DNA of 8,692 bases from Octadecabacter sp. (GTDB taxonomy: Bacteria > Pseudomonadota > Alphaproteobacteria > Rhodobacterales > Rhodobacteraceae). A program made the position numbers and the translations under genes. Position 1 is the stretch's first letter. Each line of letters opens with the position of its first letter. The DNA lies in contig JAHBAO020000278.1 in the NCBI GenBank assembly GCA_018500065.2, forward strand, positions 1 to 8,692, written 5' to 3'. The notes under the pieces were generated by a model. It did no database searches. It was not told where the DNA came from and was given only the letters and a program-made list of their open reading frames with translations. Below are positions 1 to 7,058 of the stretch, piece after piece.

Positions 1-2128
1 CCCCGCCAAGCAGCGTAATTCCCGCGCTTTCAACTGCCACATCGGCGCCGGTACCCATTGCAATGCCGACATCAGCGGCGGCAAGGGCAGGGGCATCGTT
101 CACGCCGTCACCGGCCATGGCGATATAAGCACCTTGCGCACGAAGTTCCTCGACAAGTGCCTTTTTGTCCTCCGGGAGCACGCCCGCGCGCACGTCATCA
201 ATGTCGAGCTTACGCGCGACGGCCTCGGCGGTACGTTGATTGTCACCCGTAGCCATGATGATGCGTAGGCCAAGGGCGTGGAGGTCGCGGATCGCGTCCG
301 CGGTTGTCTCTTTGATTGGGTCGGCGACGGCCACGATGCCGACGAGGGTGTTATCGACGGCTATGAACATAGCGGTCTTGCCTTCCGCGCGTAGAGCGTC
401 GGCCTTGTCGGTTGCCTCTTTTGTATCGATGGAAAGCATCGCCATCATCGCAGGGTTACCCAATGCGACCTGTCGACCGTCGACAGTACCCATGACGCCT
501 TTGCCGGTGACGGCCTCAAAGTTAGTCGCATCAAGTCTTTTTGCGTCGCGTGATTGTGCACCTTGGACGATTGCTTCGGCAAGTGGATGTTCCGACCCGC
601 GCTCAAGTGCGGCTGCCAAAGAAAGCACATCGGATTCGGATATATCCGACAGGGCGATGGTGTCTGTCAGCGTAGGTTTGCCCATTGTCAGCGTTCCGGT
701 TTTGTCGACAATCAAGGTATCAACCCGTGCCATGCGTTCGAGCGCCTCGGCGTCCTTGATCAGCACACCCGCTTGTGCGCCACGCCCCGCAGCAGTGGTG
801 ATCGAGATCGGCGTGGCCAACCCCAAGGCACACGGGCAGGCAATAATCAGTACGGACACGGCTGATGCAATTGCAAAAGCAAGTGCGGGTTCGGGGCCAA
901 CGACCAACCAGGCCACAAAAGAGATCAGCGCAATGACGACCACGGTTGGAACGAAAATCGACGATACCTTGTCGGCCAGCCCTTGGATTGGAGCACGGGA
1001 CTGGCGCGCACCGGCGACCATATCAACGATTTGGGACAGGACTGTATCTGCCCCGATGTGGGTCGCGCGGATGGCCAACGTGCCGTTCTTGTTGATCGTA
1101 CCGCCTGTTACGCGGTCGCCAGCGGTCTTTTCAATCGGGACGGGTTCGCCTGTCAGCATACTTTCGTCGATCGAAGATCGGCCATCGACAACCTCCCCGT
1201 CGACAGGAACGCTGTCGCCCGGACGCACGCGCAAGACATCGCCGGTGATGATGTTTTCCAGCGGGGCGTCGTATTCGCTGCCGTCCGGTAATATCCGGCG
1301 GGCTGTCTTCGGGGCGAGATCGAGGAGCGCACGAATAGCGTCGCCTGTTCGTTCACGGGCGCGCAGCTCAAGAACCTGACCGACAAAGATCAGTGCAACG
1401 ATGACGACGGCGGCTTCGAAATAGGTGCCGACGCCTGCCCCCATTCGGTATTCTTCGGGGAAGACGTTGGGCAGGAAGGTTGCAAATAGAGAATAAATAT
1501 AGGCCGCCCCCACGCCGAGGGTTATCAGGGTCCACATGTTGGGGGAACGGTTCTTGAAGGACTCCCAGCCTCGCACGAAAAAGGGTTGCGCGGCCCACAG
1601 GATGATCGGGGTCGCAATTGCGAATTCTATGTAGGTTGCGAGCGTATGACCAACCCATTCCCGCACGGGCAACCCGACAAGTTCCCCCATGGTCAGGATC
1701 ACCAGCGGTACCGCTGCCGCCGATGAAATCCACATGCGTCGGGTAAAGTCGGTTAGCTCTTCTGATGGTTCGTCAGACGGCACGGTTGGTTCCAGTGCCA
1801 TGCCGCAGATGGGGCAGGAGCCTTGCTCATCGCGGATGATTTCGGGATGCATTGGGCAAGTCCATTGCGTGCCCTTCGGGGCCTGTTGGGGCGCACTTGC
1901 CGCATTTCCTGAAGCATAAAAATAGGGGTCCAATGTGAAACTGGTCTGACATTTTTCAGAGCAGAAATGGTATGTCTCATCACTGTAAACTTCGGATCGC
2001 GTGTCGTCCTTGACCTCAACCGTCATACCGCAAACTGGATCAATGGCGGTTTCTGCGCCTTCGGGGATGTCGTTGTTTGATGCCCCATGGCTGTGAGCGT
2101 GGGCACTGTGATGATCATGATCTGACAT
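1..2128 (-). CDS. copA: Copper-translocating P1B-type ATPase with YHS and HMBD metal-binding domains, C-terminus cut by window edge
   Basis: Inner-membrane pump expected to export Cu(I) (or Ag(I)) from cytosol to periplasm using ATP. About 709 residues are visible, in one uninterrupted frame. The N-terminus is His-rich (residues 4-14). Next come a YHS domain at about 30-70 (DPVCGM, then YHFCSEKC) and a heavy-metal-binding domain at about 90-115 (TCPMHPE, then CPICGM). No GMTCxxC HMA domain is present. Hydrophobic segments start at about 133. Seen in order: actuator TGE at 326-328, the CPC ion-binding motif at 431-433 in a membrane helix, the phosphorylation motif DKTGT at 475-479, SEHPLA with H514-P515, TGDN at 627-630 and GDGVNDAP from 673. 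The window ends at GITLLGG, so the last two helices, which help set metal specificity, are missing. The start is backed by a TAGGAG ribosome site 6 nt upstream and by a CueR-type promoter just before it. The domain order matches SilP/CopA-like pumps. Copper is well supported; silver remains possible. Confidence 0.95.
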   Translation of the reverse strand, partial: MSDHDHHSAHAHSHGASNNDIPEGAETAIDPVCGMTVEVKDDTRSEVYSDETYHFCSEKCQTSFTLDPYFYASGNAASAPQQAPKGTQWTCPMHPEIIRDEQGSCPICGMALEPTVPSDEPSEELTDFTRRMWISSAAAVPLVILTMGELVGLPVREWVGHTLATYIEFAIATPIILWAAQPFFVRGWESFKNRSPNMWTLITLGVGAAYIYSLFATFLPNVFPEEYRMGAGVGTYFEAAVVIVALIFVGQVLELRARERTGDAIRALLDLAPKTARRILPDGSEYDAPLENIITGDVLRVRPGDSVPVDGEVVDGRSSIDESMLTGEPVPIEKTAGDRVTGGTINKNGTLAIRATHIGADTVLSQIVDMVAGARQSRAPIQGLADKVSSIFVPTVVVIALISFVAWLVVGPEPALAFAIASAVSVLIIACPCALGLATPISITTAAGRGAQAGVLIKDAEALERMARVDTLIVDKTGTLTMGKPTLTDTIALSDISESDVLSLAAALERGSEHPLAEAIVQGAQSRDAKRLDATNFEAVTGKGVMGTVDGRQVALGNPAMMAMLSIDTKEATDKADALRAEGKTAMFIAVDNTLVGIVAVADPIKETTADAIRDLHALGLRIIMATGDNQRTAEAVARKLDIDDVRAGVLPEDKKALVEELRAQGAYIAMAGDGVNDAPALAAADVGIAMGTGADVAVESAGITLLGG

Positions 2129-2152
2129 TTGCGACTCCTATACGTTTACTTG

Positions 2153-2183
2153 AATGTGGGGATTCCAGTAGCTGGAAGGTCAA
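2153..2183 (-). promoter_or_regulatory. CueR/HmrR-type copper-responsive promoter of copA
   Basis: On the minus strand the sequence has a -35 box TTGACC (2178-2183) and a 19-nt spacer containing the perfect dyad TTCCAG-CTA-CTGGAA. A weak -10-like CACATT follows at 2153-2158. A -35 TTGACC, an ACCTTCC/GGAA dyad and an overlong 19-bp spacer are the known hallmarks of promoters activated by MerR-family copper sensors (CueR, HmrR). The right arm reads GGAATCC rather than the ideal GGAAGGT. The -35 box overlaps the lgt stop codon (TGA, 2180-2182). Transcription would start near 2146, giving a leader of roughly 18 nt before the copA ATG. Control by CueR/HmrR is inferred; the regulator gene is not in the window. 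Confidence 0.82.
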
Positions 2184-3100
2184 GGGGCTGACTGTTTTTC
2201 TTTCACCGCAACCGTGGTGGTGCGATTAACAGCCAGCACCACTAGCATGACACCAATCAGCACCATGGGCAGGGACAATATCTGCCCCATCGTCAGCCCC
2301 CAATCGCCAAAATGCAGCGCGTGCCCAATTGGATTTCCGATACTGACGAACTGCACATCTGGTTGACGGAATAGTTCGACGAAAGCCCGTGACGCGCCGT
2401 AACCGATCAGAAATATCCCAGTGATCAGGCCGGAACGTCTAAAGGCACGAAATCCGAACACAGCCACTATGAGGACAATACCGAGCAGCGCCCCCTCTAG
2501 GGCAGCTTCATATAGTTGCGAAGGGTGGCGCGCGCACAATCCTGCCGCTTCGCCACAATCTTGCGCTGCCGCACCCGGAAAGACGACTCCCCAAGGCACG
2601 GTCGTAGGTCGCCCCCAAAGCTCTGCATTGATGAAATTAGCGATGCGACCAAGAAGCAGGCCGGGCGGTGTCGCAAGGGCCAACAGGTCAGCCATTGGCA
2701 GTAAGGGGATTTTGTACTTCAGGCAGTATATCAAGGCAGCAACGGACACTCCGATAAAGCCACCATGAAAAGACATGCCACCTTGCCACACTTTTAGTAT
2801 CTCGACCGGATTGGTTAGATAGTATTCGGGTTGATAAAACAGCACGAACCCGAGCCTTCCGCCAAGTATGACGCCTAAGATAAGCCATGACACCAAATCC
2901 CCAAAAATGTCCGTTGACGTTGGTGCGTAGCCATGTGCCCAAAGCTTTGGACGGTGCAGCGCCATAACGCAAAGCCGCCAACCGATCAGAATCCCGACGA
3001 TGTAAGCCAGGGCATACCAACGCAAGGCGAAGCGAATGCCTGCAATATCGATAGCAAACAGATCAGGACCAATATCGGGGAAGGGAATAGTGCCAATCAT
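2180..3100 (-). CDS. lgt: Prolipoprotein diacylglyceryl transferase (Lgt)
   Basis: Inner-membrane enzyme that moves diacylglycerol from phosphatidylglycerol onto the lipobox cysteine of preprolipoproteins, the first step of bacterial lipoprotein maturation. At 306 residues it is close to the usual family length of about 290. Family landmarks are intact: MSFHGGFIG with H112, the signature GRIANFINAELWGR at 151-164 (R152, N155), HPSQLYEA at 192-199, and SRAFVELFRQPD at 237-248. Several hydrophobic segments fit its multi-pass topology. The start codon shares one base with the stop of the upstream permease gene (TGATG at 3098-3102), implying translational coupling. Its own stop lies inside the copA -35 box. 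Lgt is normally a single-copy housekeeping gene, so a copy inside a copper cluster is probably an accessory paralog. No lipobox protein is visible among the neighbours. The enzyme family is certain; its role here is not. Confidence 0.95.
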   Translation of the reverse strand: MIGTIPFPDIGPDLFAIDIAGIRFALRWYALAYIVGILIGWRLCVMALHRPKLWAHGYAPTSTDIFGDLVSWLILGVILGGRLGFVLFYQPEYYLTNPVEILKVWQGGMSFHGGFIGVSVAALIYCLKYKIPLLPMADLLALATPPGLLLGRIANFINAELWGRPTTVPWGVVFPGAAAQDCGEAAGLCARHPSQLYEAALEGALLGIVLIVAVFGFRAFRRSGLITGIFLIGYGASRAFVELFRQPDVQFVSIGNPIGHALHFGDWGLTMGQILSLPMVLIGVMLVVLAVNRTTTVAVKEKQSAP

Positions 3101-4449
3101 CAGTCATGATCCTTGTTATCATGGGCGGCATGTTCGTGCCCAAGGTCGTTATTTGAGGTCTTTCGCAGATAGAAATATTCAAACCCGAAGACAGCAATCA
3201 TGATGCCAGCGGCGATGAGGACGATTGTCGGGTCATTTTTGAGTTTGAGCGTACCGAAAGCGACAAGCACAACAGCATCCAGACCGATGGCGGTTAGCAG
3301 GATCCACCTCTTGGCCTCGACCTTTTCCTTCATATGTCGAAAGACACCCCAATGGATTGTGATATCCATAACCAGATAGAAGAAGGCCCCGAGGGAGGCT
3401 ATCCGGCTGAGATCGAAGAAAATTGTCAACGTTCCGGCAATCACCACCGTGTAGATCAATGTGTGCTCCCGCACGCCTCCTGACATTCCGAAATGACTGT
3501 GCGGGATCAGTTTCATCTCAGTCAGCATGGCAAGCATCCGCGACACCGCGAAAATACTGGCAATTACGCCGGATACGGTGGCCACAAGGGCCAAGGCAAC
3601 CGTTAGATAAAAGCCAACCTCGCCGAGGGCCGGTTTCGCTGCTTCGGCCAAGGCGAAATCTTTGGATGCAATGATTTGATTCAAAGGAAGGCTTGCCCCA
3701 ACAGCAAAGGCAACGAGTAGATAAACCACAACGCAGATCGCGATGGAAATGATGATCGCGCGTCCGACATTGCGATTGGGTTCGGTAATTTCGGCGCCGC
3801 TGTTGGTGATCGTCGTGAAGCCCTTGAAGGCGAGAATGGACAACGCCACAGACGCGATAAATCCGCCAATGCTACCCTGCGGACCTGCACTGTCATTCGC
3901 TGCAAAGGAAAACCCGCTCGCCCAAAGCGCGGCTATACCGAAAAGGGCAATACCGCTTACCTTCAAAACAGCCATGACAGTTGAAATCCAGCCTACAGAC
4001 CGGTTGCCGGAAATATTGACGATATAGGCAAATATGATGACGCCCACACCGATTGTTGGGACGATCCACCCTTCGGGCGGGACATCCAGACCGCGCAAGA
4101 GGTAAGTCGCAAAGGTTCTCGCAACCAGACTTTCGCTGATGACCATGGACAACGCCATCAACAAGGCCGCGCCACCTGCGATTGCGGTCGGTCCATAGGC
4201 CTTTTGCAGGATCATGGCGACACCCCCTGCTGACGGGAAAGCGTTGGACATCTTGATGTAGCTATAGGCGCTGAAGGCGGTAACGATGGCCCCGACCACA
4301 AAGGACAACGGAAAAAGCGGCCCCGCCAGTTGGGCAATCTGGCCAGTCAGCGCCAGAATTCCCGCGCCAATCATGACGCCCGTGCCCATTGCAACCGCAT
4401 CGACGAGCGTCAGGCTGCCTTTCGCGTATTCGGATTTCATGTTGAACAT
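3100..4449 (-). CDS. APC-superfamily amino acid/polyamine-type permease, His-rich C-terminus
   Basis: Secondary transporter of the APC superfamily (AA_permease_2 type), 449 residues and about 12 hydrophobic segments, in the inner membrane. The first helix carries the family's glycine-rich substrate-site motif (MGTGVMIGAGILALTG, from residue 21), and a GAEIT-type stretch follows in the middle. Substrate cannot be told from sequence. The tail after the last helix is His/Asp-rich (GHEHAAHDNKDHD), unusual for the family and suggestive of metal contact. The first ATG (4449) has GAAGGA immediately against it, which is too close. The ATG at 4440 has the same GAAGGA 8 nt upstream and makes an ATGA overlap with the stop of the preceding VTT gene, so the true protein is probably 446 residues starting MKSEYAKG. 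The stop overlaps the lgt start by one base. Family confidence is high; a role in copper resistance is only implied by position. Confidence 0.9.
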   Translation of the reverse strand: MFNMKSEYAKGSLTLVDAVAMGTGVMIGAGILALTGQIAQLAGPLFPLSFVVGAIVTAFSAYSYIKMSNAFPSAGGVAMILQKAYGPTAIAGGAALLMALSMVISESLVARTFATYLLRGLDVPPEGWIVPTIGVGVIIFAYIVNISGNRSVGWISTVMAVLKVSGIALFGIAALWASGFSFAANDSAGPQGSIGGFIASVALSILAFKGFTTITNSGAEITEPNRNVGRAIIISIAICVVVYLLVAFAVGASLPLNQIIASKDFALAEAAKPALGEVGFYLTVALALVATVSGVIASIFAVSRMLAMLTEMKLIPHSHFGMSGGVREHTLIYTVVIAGTLTIFFDLSRIASLGAFFYLVMDITIHWGVFRHMKEKVEAKRWILLTAIGLDAVVLVAFGTLKLKNDPTIVLIAAGIMIAVFGFEYFYLRKTSNNDLGHEHAAHDNKDHD

Positions 4450-4454
4450 CCTTC
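4437..4454 (-). promoter_or_regulatory. Ribosome-binding site and ATGA overlap that favour a downstream start for the permease
   Basis: On the minus strand GAAGGA (about 4449-4454) is followed 8 nt later by ATG at 4440-4438, whose ATG forms ATGA with the stop codon of the VTT gene (4437-4439). The alternative ATG at 4449 would abut the same site with no usable spacing. The downstream start at 4440 is therefore preferred, with termination-reinitiation coupling likely. Confidence 0.65.
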
Positions 4455-5126
4455 AGGTTTTTTAGTGGATTTGCGGCGGCGCACCGCAAACAGAATAATC
4501 GGAATGGCTGTTATCAGGCCCAAGCCAAGGACGATCCATTCTGATGCCCCGTAGTCGCCTTCGATGGCGCCCGCACCAACGTGGGCCAGCACAAAGCTGG
4601 CAGGCAAGATTCCCGCGAGCGTGGCGAGGAAGAACCGCCATAGATGGAGTTTGCTAAGGCCCGCCGCGTAACTGATCGCATCGAAAGATATGAACGGCAG
4701 CAGCCGCGACCCGAAGACCGCCAATGTCAGTGCATTTTGGGACCCGAGCAGACCATAGGCTGCGTTCTCGCCAAGTATTCTCCGAACCGCATTGCGTCCA
4801 GCATACCGGGCAATCAGAAACGCAATGACGGCGCCCAACTCGGCACCGATTGCCACATAAATGGCGCCGGCCACATGTCCGTAAGTTGCGCCAGCGACCA
4901 TTGCAATCGGTGCGCTTGGGATGGGGCTCGCAACAATCGCGAGGGTCATGAAGCCGGCAATCAGGACCGGCCCCCAAATACCGGCCTTCTGAACCCAGAG
5001 ATCGACGGTTTGTGTGTTGATCGCTGGCAGTTCGAACCACCGCAAAGCCAAGACAACAGCGAGCACGGTGACGATCAGTGCGCAGATGCCTGCGATTTGG
5101 CGAGGTGTGATATTCTTAAAGGCCAT
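4437..5126 (-). CDS. TVP38/TMEM64 family (VTT/SNARE-associated, DedA-like) membrane protein
   Basis: Integral membrane protein of 229 residues with an N-terminal anchor (about 11-31) and a VTT-domain core. Family marks are seen: small-residue and Pro-rich helices (ASPIPSAPIAMVAGATYG), an ARYAGR stretch, and the signature around GSRLLPFISFDAISYAAGL followed by LATLAGILPASF, which ends in a glycine-rich re-entrant segment. The tail is basic (AVRRRKSTKKPEG). DedA/VTT relatives are linked in the literature to lipid scrambling and membrane homeostasis, and TVP38-type genes often sit beside metal-resistance genes such as mercuric reductase; a precise activity is not established. The gene begins inside the end of the DUF6010-like gene (11-nt overlap), and its end overlaps the permease gene. 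A modest GGTGA lies upstream of the ATG, so translation may depend on coupling. Confidence 0.88.
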   Translation of the reverse strand: MAFKNITPRQIAGICALIVTVLAVVLALRWFELPAINTQTVDLWVQKAGIWGPVLIAGFMTLAIVASPIPSAPIAMVAGATYGHVAGAIYVAIGAELGAVIAFLIARYAGRNAVRRILGENAAYGLLGSQNALTLAVFGSRLLPFISFDAISYAAGLSKLHLWRFFLATLAGILPASFVLAHVGAGAIEGDYGASEWIVLGLGLITAIPIILFAVRRRKSTKKPEGCST

Positions 5127-5517
5127 AAAGGATCACCAGAAATAGCGCGGCAGCCAGATCGAAAAATACGCACATCGGAATGTACCAACGGGGAATCGGT
5201 GCCCCGAATAACCCGTTGTGGTGCGCCAAATCCCAGACCGCATGCGCCGCAAGCCCGATGGGCAACGCGCTCCAATGCCACAGCAGACCCAAAAGCGCTG
5301 CCAAACCGAACAGGGCTGCAACGGCCAGCTCGATAGCAAATGTCGAGAATTTTTCGGCGCGTGCGCCAAATCCAATATAGGCACCACCAATCAGGGATAA
5401 AGTCACAGCAGACAGAGCAATAGATTCACTTTGCGGCAGCAGCAGATGAATAGGTACCGTAACCACAAAGAGGCTTCCGGCGACAAGACCGGGGCGGTTC
5501 ACTATGGGTTGGTTCAT
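5116..5517 (-). CDS. Small four-helix membrane protein, DUF6010-like
   Basis: A 133-residue, very hydrophobic protein with about four membrane spans (roughly 10-27, 33-51, 60-82 and 112-131). Between the third and fourth spans lies a polar motif with His, Trp, Asp, Cys and Tyr: HAVWDLAHHNG (92-102), then PRWYIPMC (109-116) and D120. I think this is the DUF6010 family, a small uncharacterised membrane family with such a HxxWDxxHH core, but I cannot confirm it without a search. The histidine pair and Cys116 could bind metal or haem; that is speculation. The ribosome site AAGGA lies 6 nt before the ATG. It is the first gene after the 88-nt gap holding a CueR-like site, so it probably heads the membrane-protein block. 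It overlaps the VTT gene by 11 nt. Confidence 0.75.
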   Translation of the reverse strand: MNQPIVNRPGLVAGSLFVVTVPIHLLLPQSESIALSAVTLSLIGGAYIGFGARAEKFSTFAIELAVAALFGLAALLGLLWHWSALPIGLAAHAVWDLAHHNGLFGAPIPRWYIPMCVFFDLAAALFLVILYGL

Positions 5518-5560
5518 GTTCTTTCCTTGAAATCCTGCTGGACGAGCGGCTTAGTCCCAC

Positions 5561-5591
5561 GCTCTGAGGCTTCCAGAGGGGGTAAGGTCAA
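5561..5591 (-). promoter_or_regulatory. Second CueR/HmrR-like promoter, upstream of the membrane-protein block
   Basis: In the 88-nt gap after the multicopper oxidase gene, the minus strand reads TTGACC (-35, 5586-5591), then a 19-nt spacer holding ACCTTACCCCC-TCT-GGAAGCC. The weak -10-like CAGAGC is at 5561-5566. The left arm matches the CueR consensus ACCTTCC at 6 of 7 bases and the right arm GGAAGGT at 5 of 7. The 21-nt core (5568-5588) agrees with my recollection of the E. coli copA operator at 15 of 21 positions. The poor -10 is usual for MerR-type promoters but also lowers confidence. It would drive the DUF6010-like, VTT, permease and lgt genes. Confidence 0.65.
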
Positions 5592-5605
5592 CAGGTTTTT
5601 GAGCG

Positions 5606-7048
5606 CTATCCGACTGTGAACTGCCCCATCATTCCGCCGTCTTCGTGCTCAAGGATATGACAGTGGTACATGAATGGTGTTTCGTTTGACGCGTCTTGAT
5701 CGAAGCGAACCAGCAACTCGGCATTGCCATCAACTAGCACGGTGTCTTTCCAACCGGTATTCTGCGCGGTAGGAGAACGGCCGCCTTGTGAAAGCACTTG
5801 GAAGGAAACGCCGTGAACATGGAAAGGGTGCATCATCATGTCGGCGGTGATTTTCCAGCGTTCGACGGTGCCGCGAGGAATTTCAAAGTTGATTGTGTCC
5901 ATGTCAAAAGCGTCGCCATTGATCGAAAACCGGTTGCTCGCCCGTCGCATCATCATTCCCATGCCCATTTGCATATCTAATGTGACTGAACGTTCGGGAA
6001 TGCCAGACCCATCGCCTTGCGGGCGGCTGCCACCTATGTCGTTTGGCATCCGGTCCTTAGCAGTTGGCAAGGTTGAATCCACGGAGAATGGTAGCACAAC
6101 GAAGCTGGTTTCGGTGCCCCCAATACCCATCATTCCGCCCATCATCTGGTTCGGGTTGGGTGCCGATACTAGCGCGATGTCGCTTCCGTCCGTCAGGTCA
6201 ATCAGAACCTCGTAGCGTTCACCCGGTGCAATGGTCAGGTTTGTCAGCACTATCGGACGATCCAGATAGCCGTTGTCGGTAGCAATCAAGTGCATTTCGC
6301 GTCCGTCCGACAAGGACAGCGGATATATCCGCGCGTTCGATCCGTTGACCAAACGCAGCCGCACGATCCCGCGTGGCACGACAGCAGTTCTGCCAACTTG
6401 CCCGTTGATGACCATCGTGTCGCCCAAGAAACCCATCATTTGATCCGGCATCGAAAGATCATAGTCTATCCGTCCACGCCTATCAAAACGACGGTCCTGT
6501 AACACTAGAGTCAGGTCATCTACACCGTAGGTGTTTGGTAGGCCGCGTTCTTCGTCCCGCCCGTCATCAATCTGCAGGACTCCAGCAAGGCCATTTTGGA
6601 CCTGCCGAGCAGTGCTGCCGTGAACGTGTGAATGGTACCACGCCGTCGACGCGGGTTGCGTGATGGCTAAGTCCGGCGTCCATGTTTCGCCTTGCGCAAT
6701 CGTTTGGTGTGGGCCGCCATCGGCGTCTCCAGGCACCATCAAACCGTGCCAATGAACTGAAATAGGTTCGTTGAGGGTGTTCTGGACTTCGGCGGCTGTC
6801 GTCTTTCCTGCCGCGATCCGCAGGGTAGGTCCCAGATAGGATTGATTAAACCCCCAAGTCTCGCTTGTGCCGGCGTCTACAAATGCGGTTGTTCCGCGTT
6901 GCGCGGTTAGCTGGAATCGTCCGGTTTTTGTGGCATCTAGTAAAGGTGGCATAGTCAGCGCACTGGACGTCTGCGCAGCCGCCAATACCGGATACATCGT
7001 GACCGGGAGTGTAGATAGGCCCGACAGGAAATTGCGGCGAGAAATCAT
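5606..7048 (-). CDS. Tat-exported multicopper oxidase, CueO-like (cuprous oxidase)
   Basis: Periplasmic enzyme expected to oxidise Cu(I) to the less toxic Cu(II), reducing O2 to water. It has 480 residues. A twin-arginine signal is seen at the start (SRRNFL, residues 3-8), then a hydrophobic stretch with likely cleavage after the AAA at about 23-25. All four copper-ligand clusters are present: HWHG (99-102), WYHSHVHG (H139, H141), HPFHVHG (H407, H410, H412) and YHCHILEHEDGGMM. In the last, C463 and H468 are type 1 ligands, H462/H464 belong to the trinuclear site, and M473 is the expected axial Met. Met-rich loops at about 302-307 and 359-367 resemble the CueO copper-substrate region. The start is supported by TAAGGA, made partly from the rhodanese stop codon, with 7 nt to the ATG. 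It sits 10 nt after the rhodanese gene. CueO type is favoured over CopA/PcoA type because of its length and the HEDGGMM ending. Confidence 0.95.
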   Translation of the reverse strand: MISRRNFLSGLSTLPVTMYPVLAAAQTSSALTMPPLLDATKTGRFQLTAQRGTTAFVDAGTSETWGFNQSYLGPTLRIAAGKTTAAEVQNTLNEPISVHWHGLMVPGDADGGPHQTIAQGETWTPDLAITQPASTAWYHSHVHGSTARQVQNGLAGVLQIDDGRDEERGLPNTYGVDDLTLVLQDRRFDRRGRIDYDLSMPDQMMGFLGDTMVINGQVGRTAVVPRGIVRLRLVNGSNARIYPLSLSDGREMHLIATDNGYLDRPIVLTNLTIAPGERYEVLIDLTDGSDIALVSAPNPNQMMGGMMGIGGTETSFVVLPFSVDSTLPTAKDRMPNDIGGSRPQGDGSGIPERSVTLDMQMGMGMMMRRASNRFSINGDAFDMDTINFEIPRGTVERWKITADMMMHPFHVHGVSFQVLSQGGRSPTAQNTGWKDTVLVDGNAELLVRFDQDASNETPFMYHCHILEHEDGGMMGQFTVG

Positions 7049-7058
7049 TCTGTTTTCC

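Noticed and set aside
240..1379. Long plus-strand frame of 379 residues
   Set aside because: It lies wholly opposite the CopA ATPase frame, is Ser/Ala/Arg-rich low-complexity text with no family motif, and CopA motifs are unbroken on the other strand.
1..2128. Possible frameshift or breakage in the copper ATPase
   Set aside because: TGE, CPC, DKTGT, HP, TGDN and GDGVND all fall in the same frame as the start codon, so the only truncation is the window edge.
2134..2142. ACTCCTATA shared between the copA leader and the EF-hand promoter region
   Set aside because: In the copA leader this is simply the complement of its TAGGAG ribosome site, so the match is likely coincidental.
4644..5336. Plus-strand frame of 230 residues
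   Set aside because: It is antisense to the VTT and DUF6010-like genes, and its Arg/Pro/Cys-rich composition is typical of a shadow frame.
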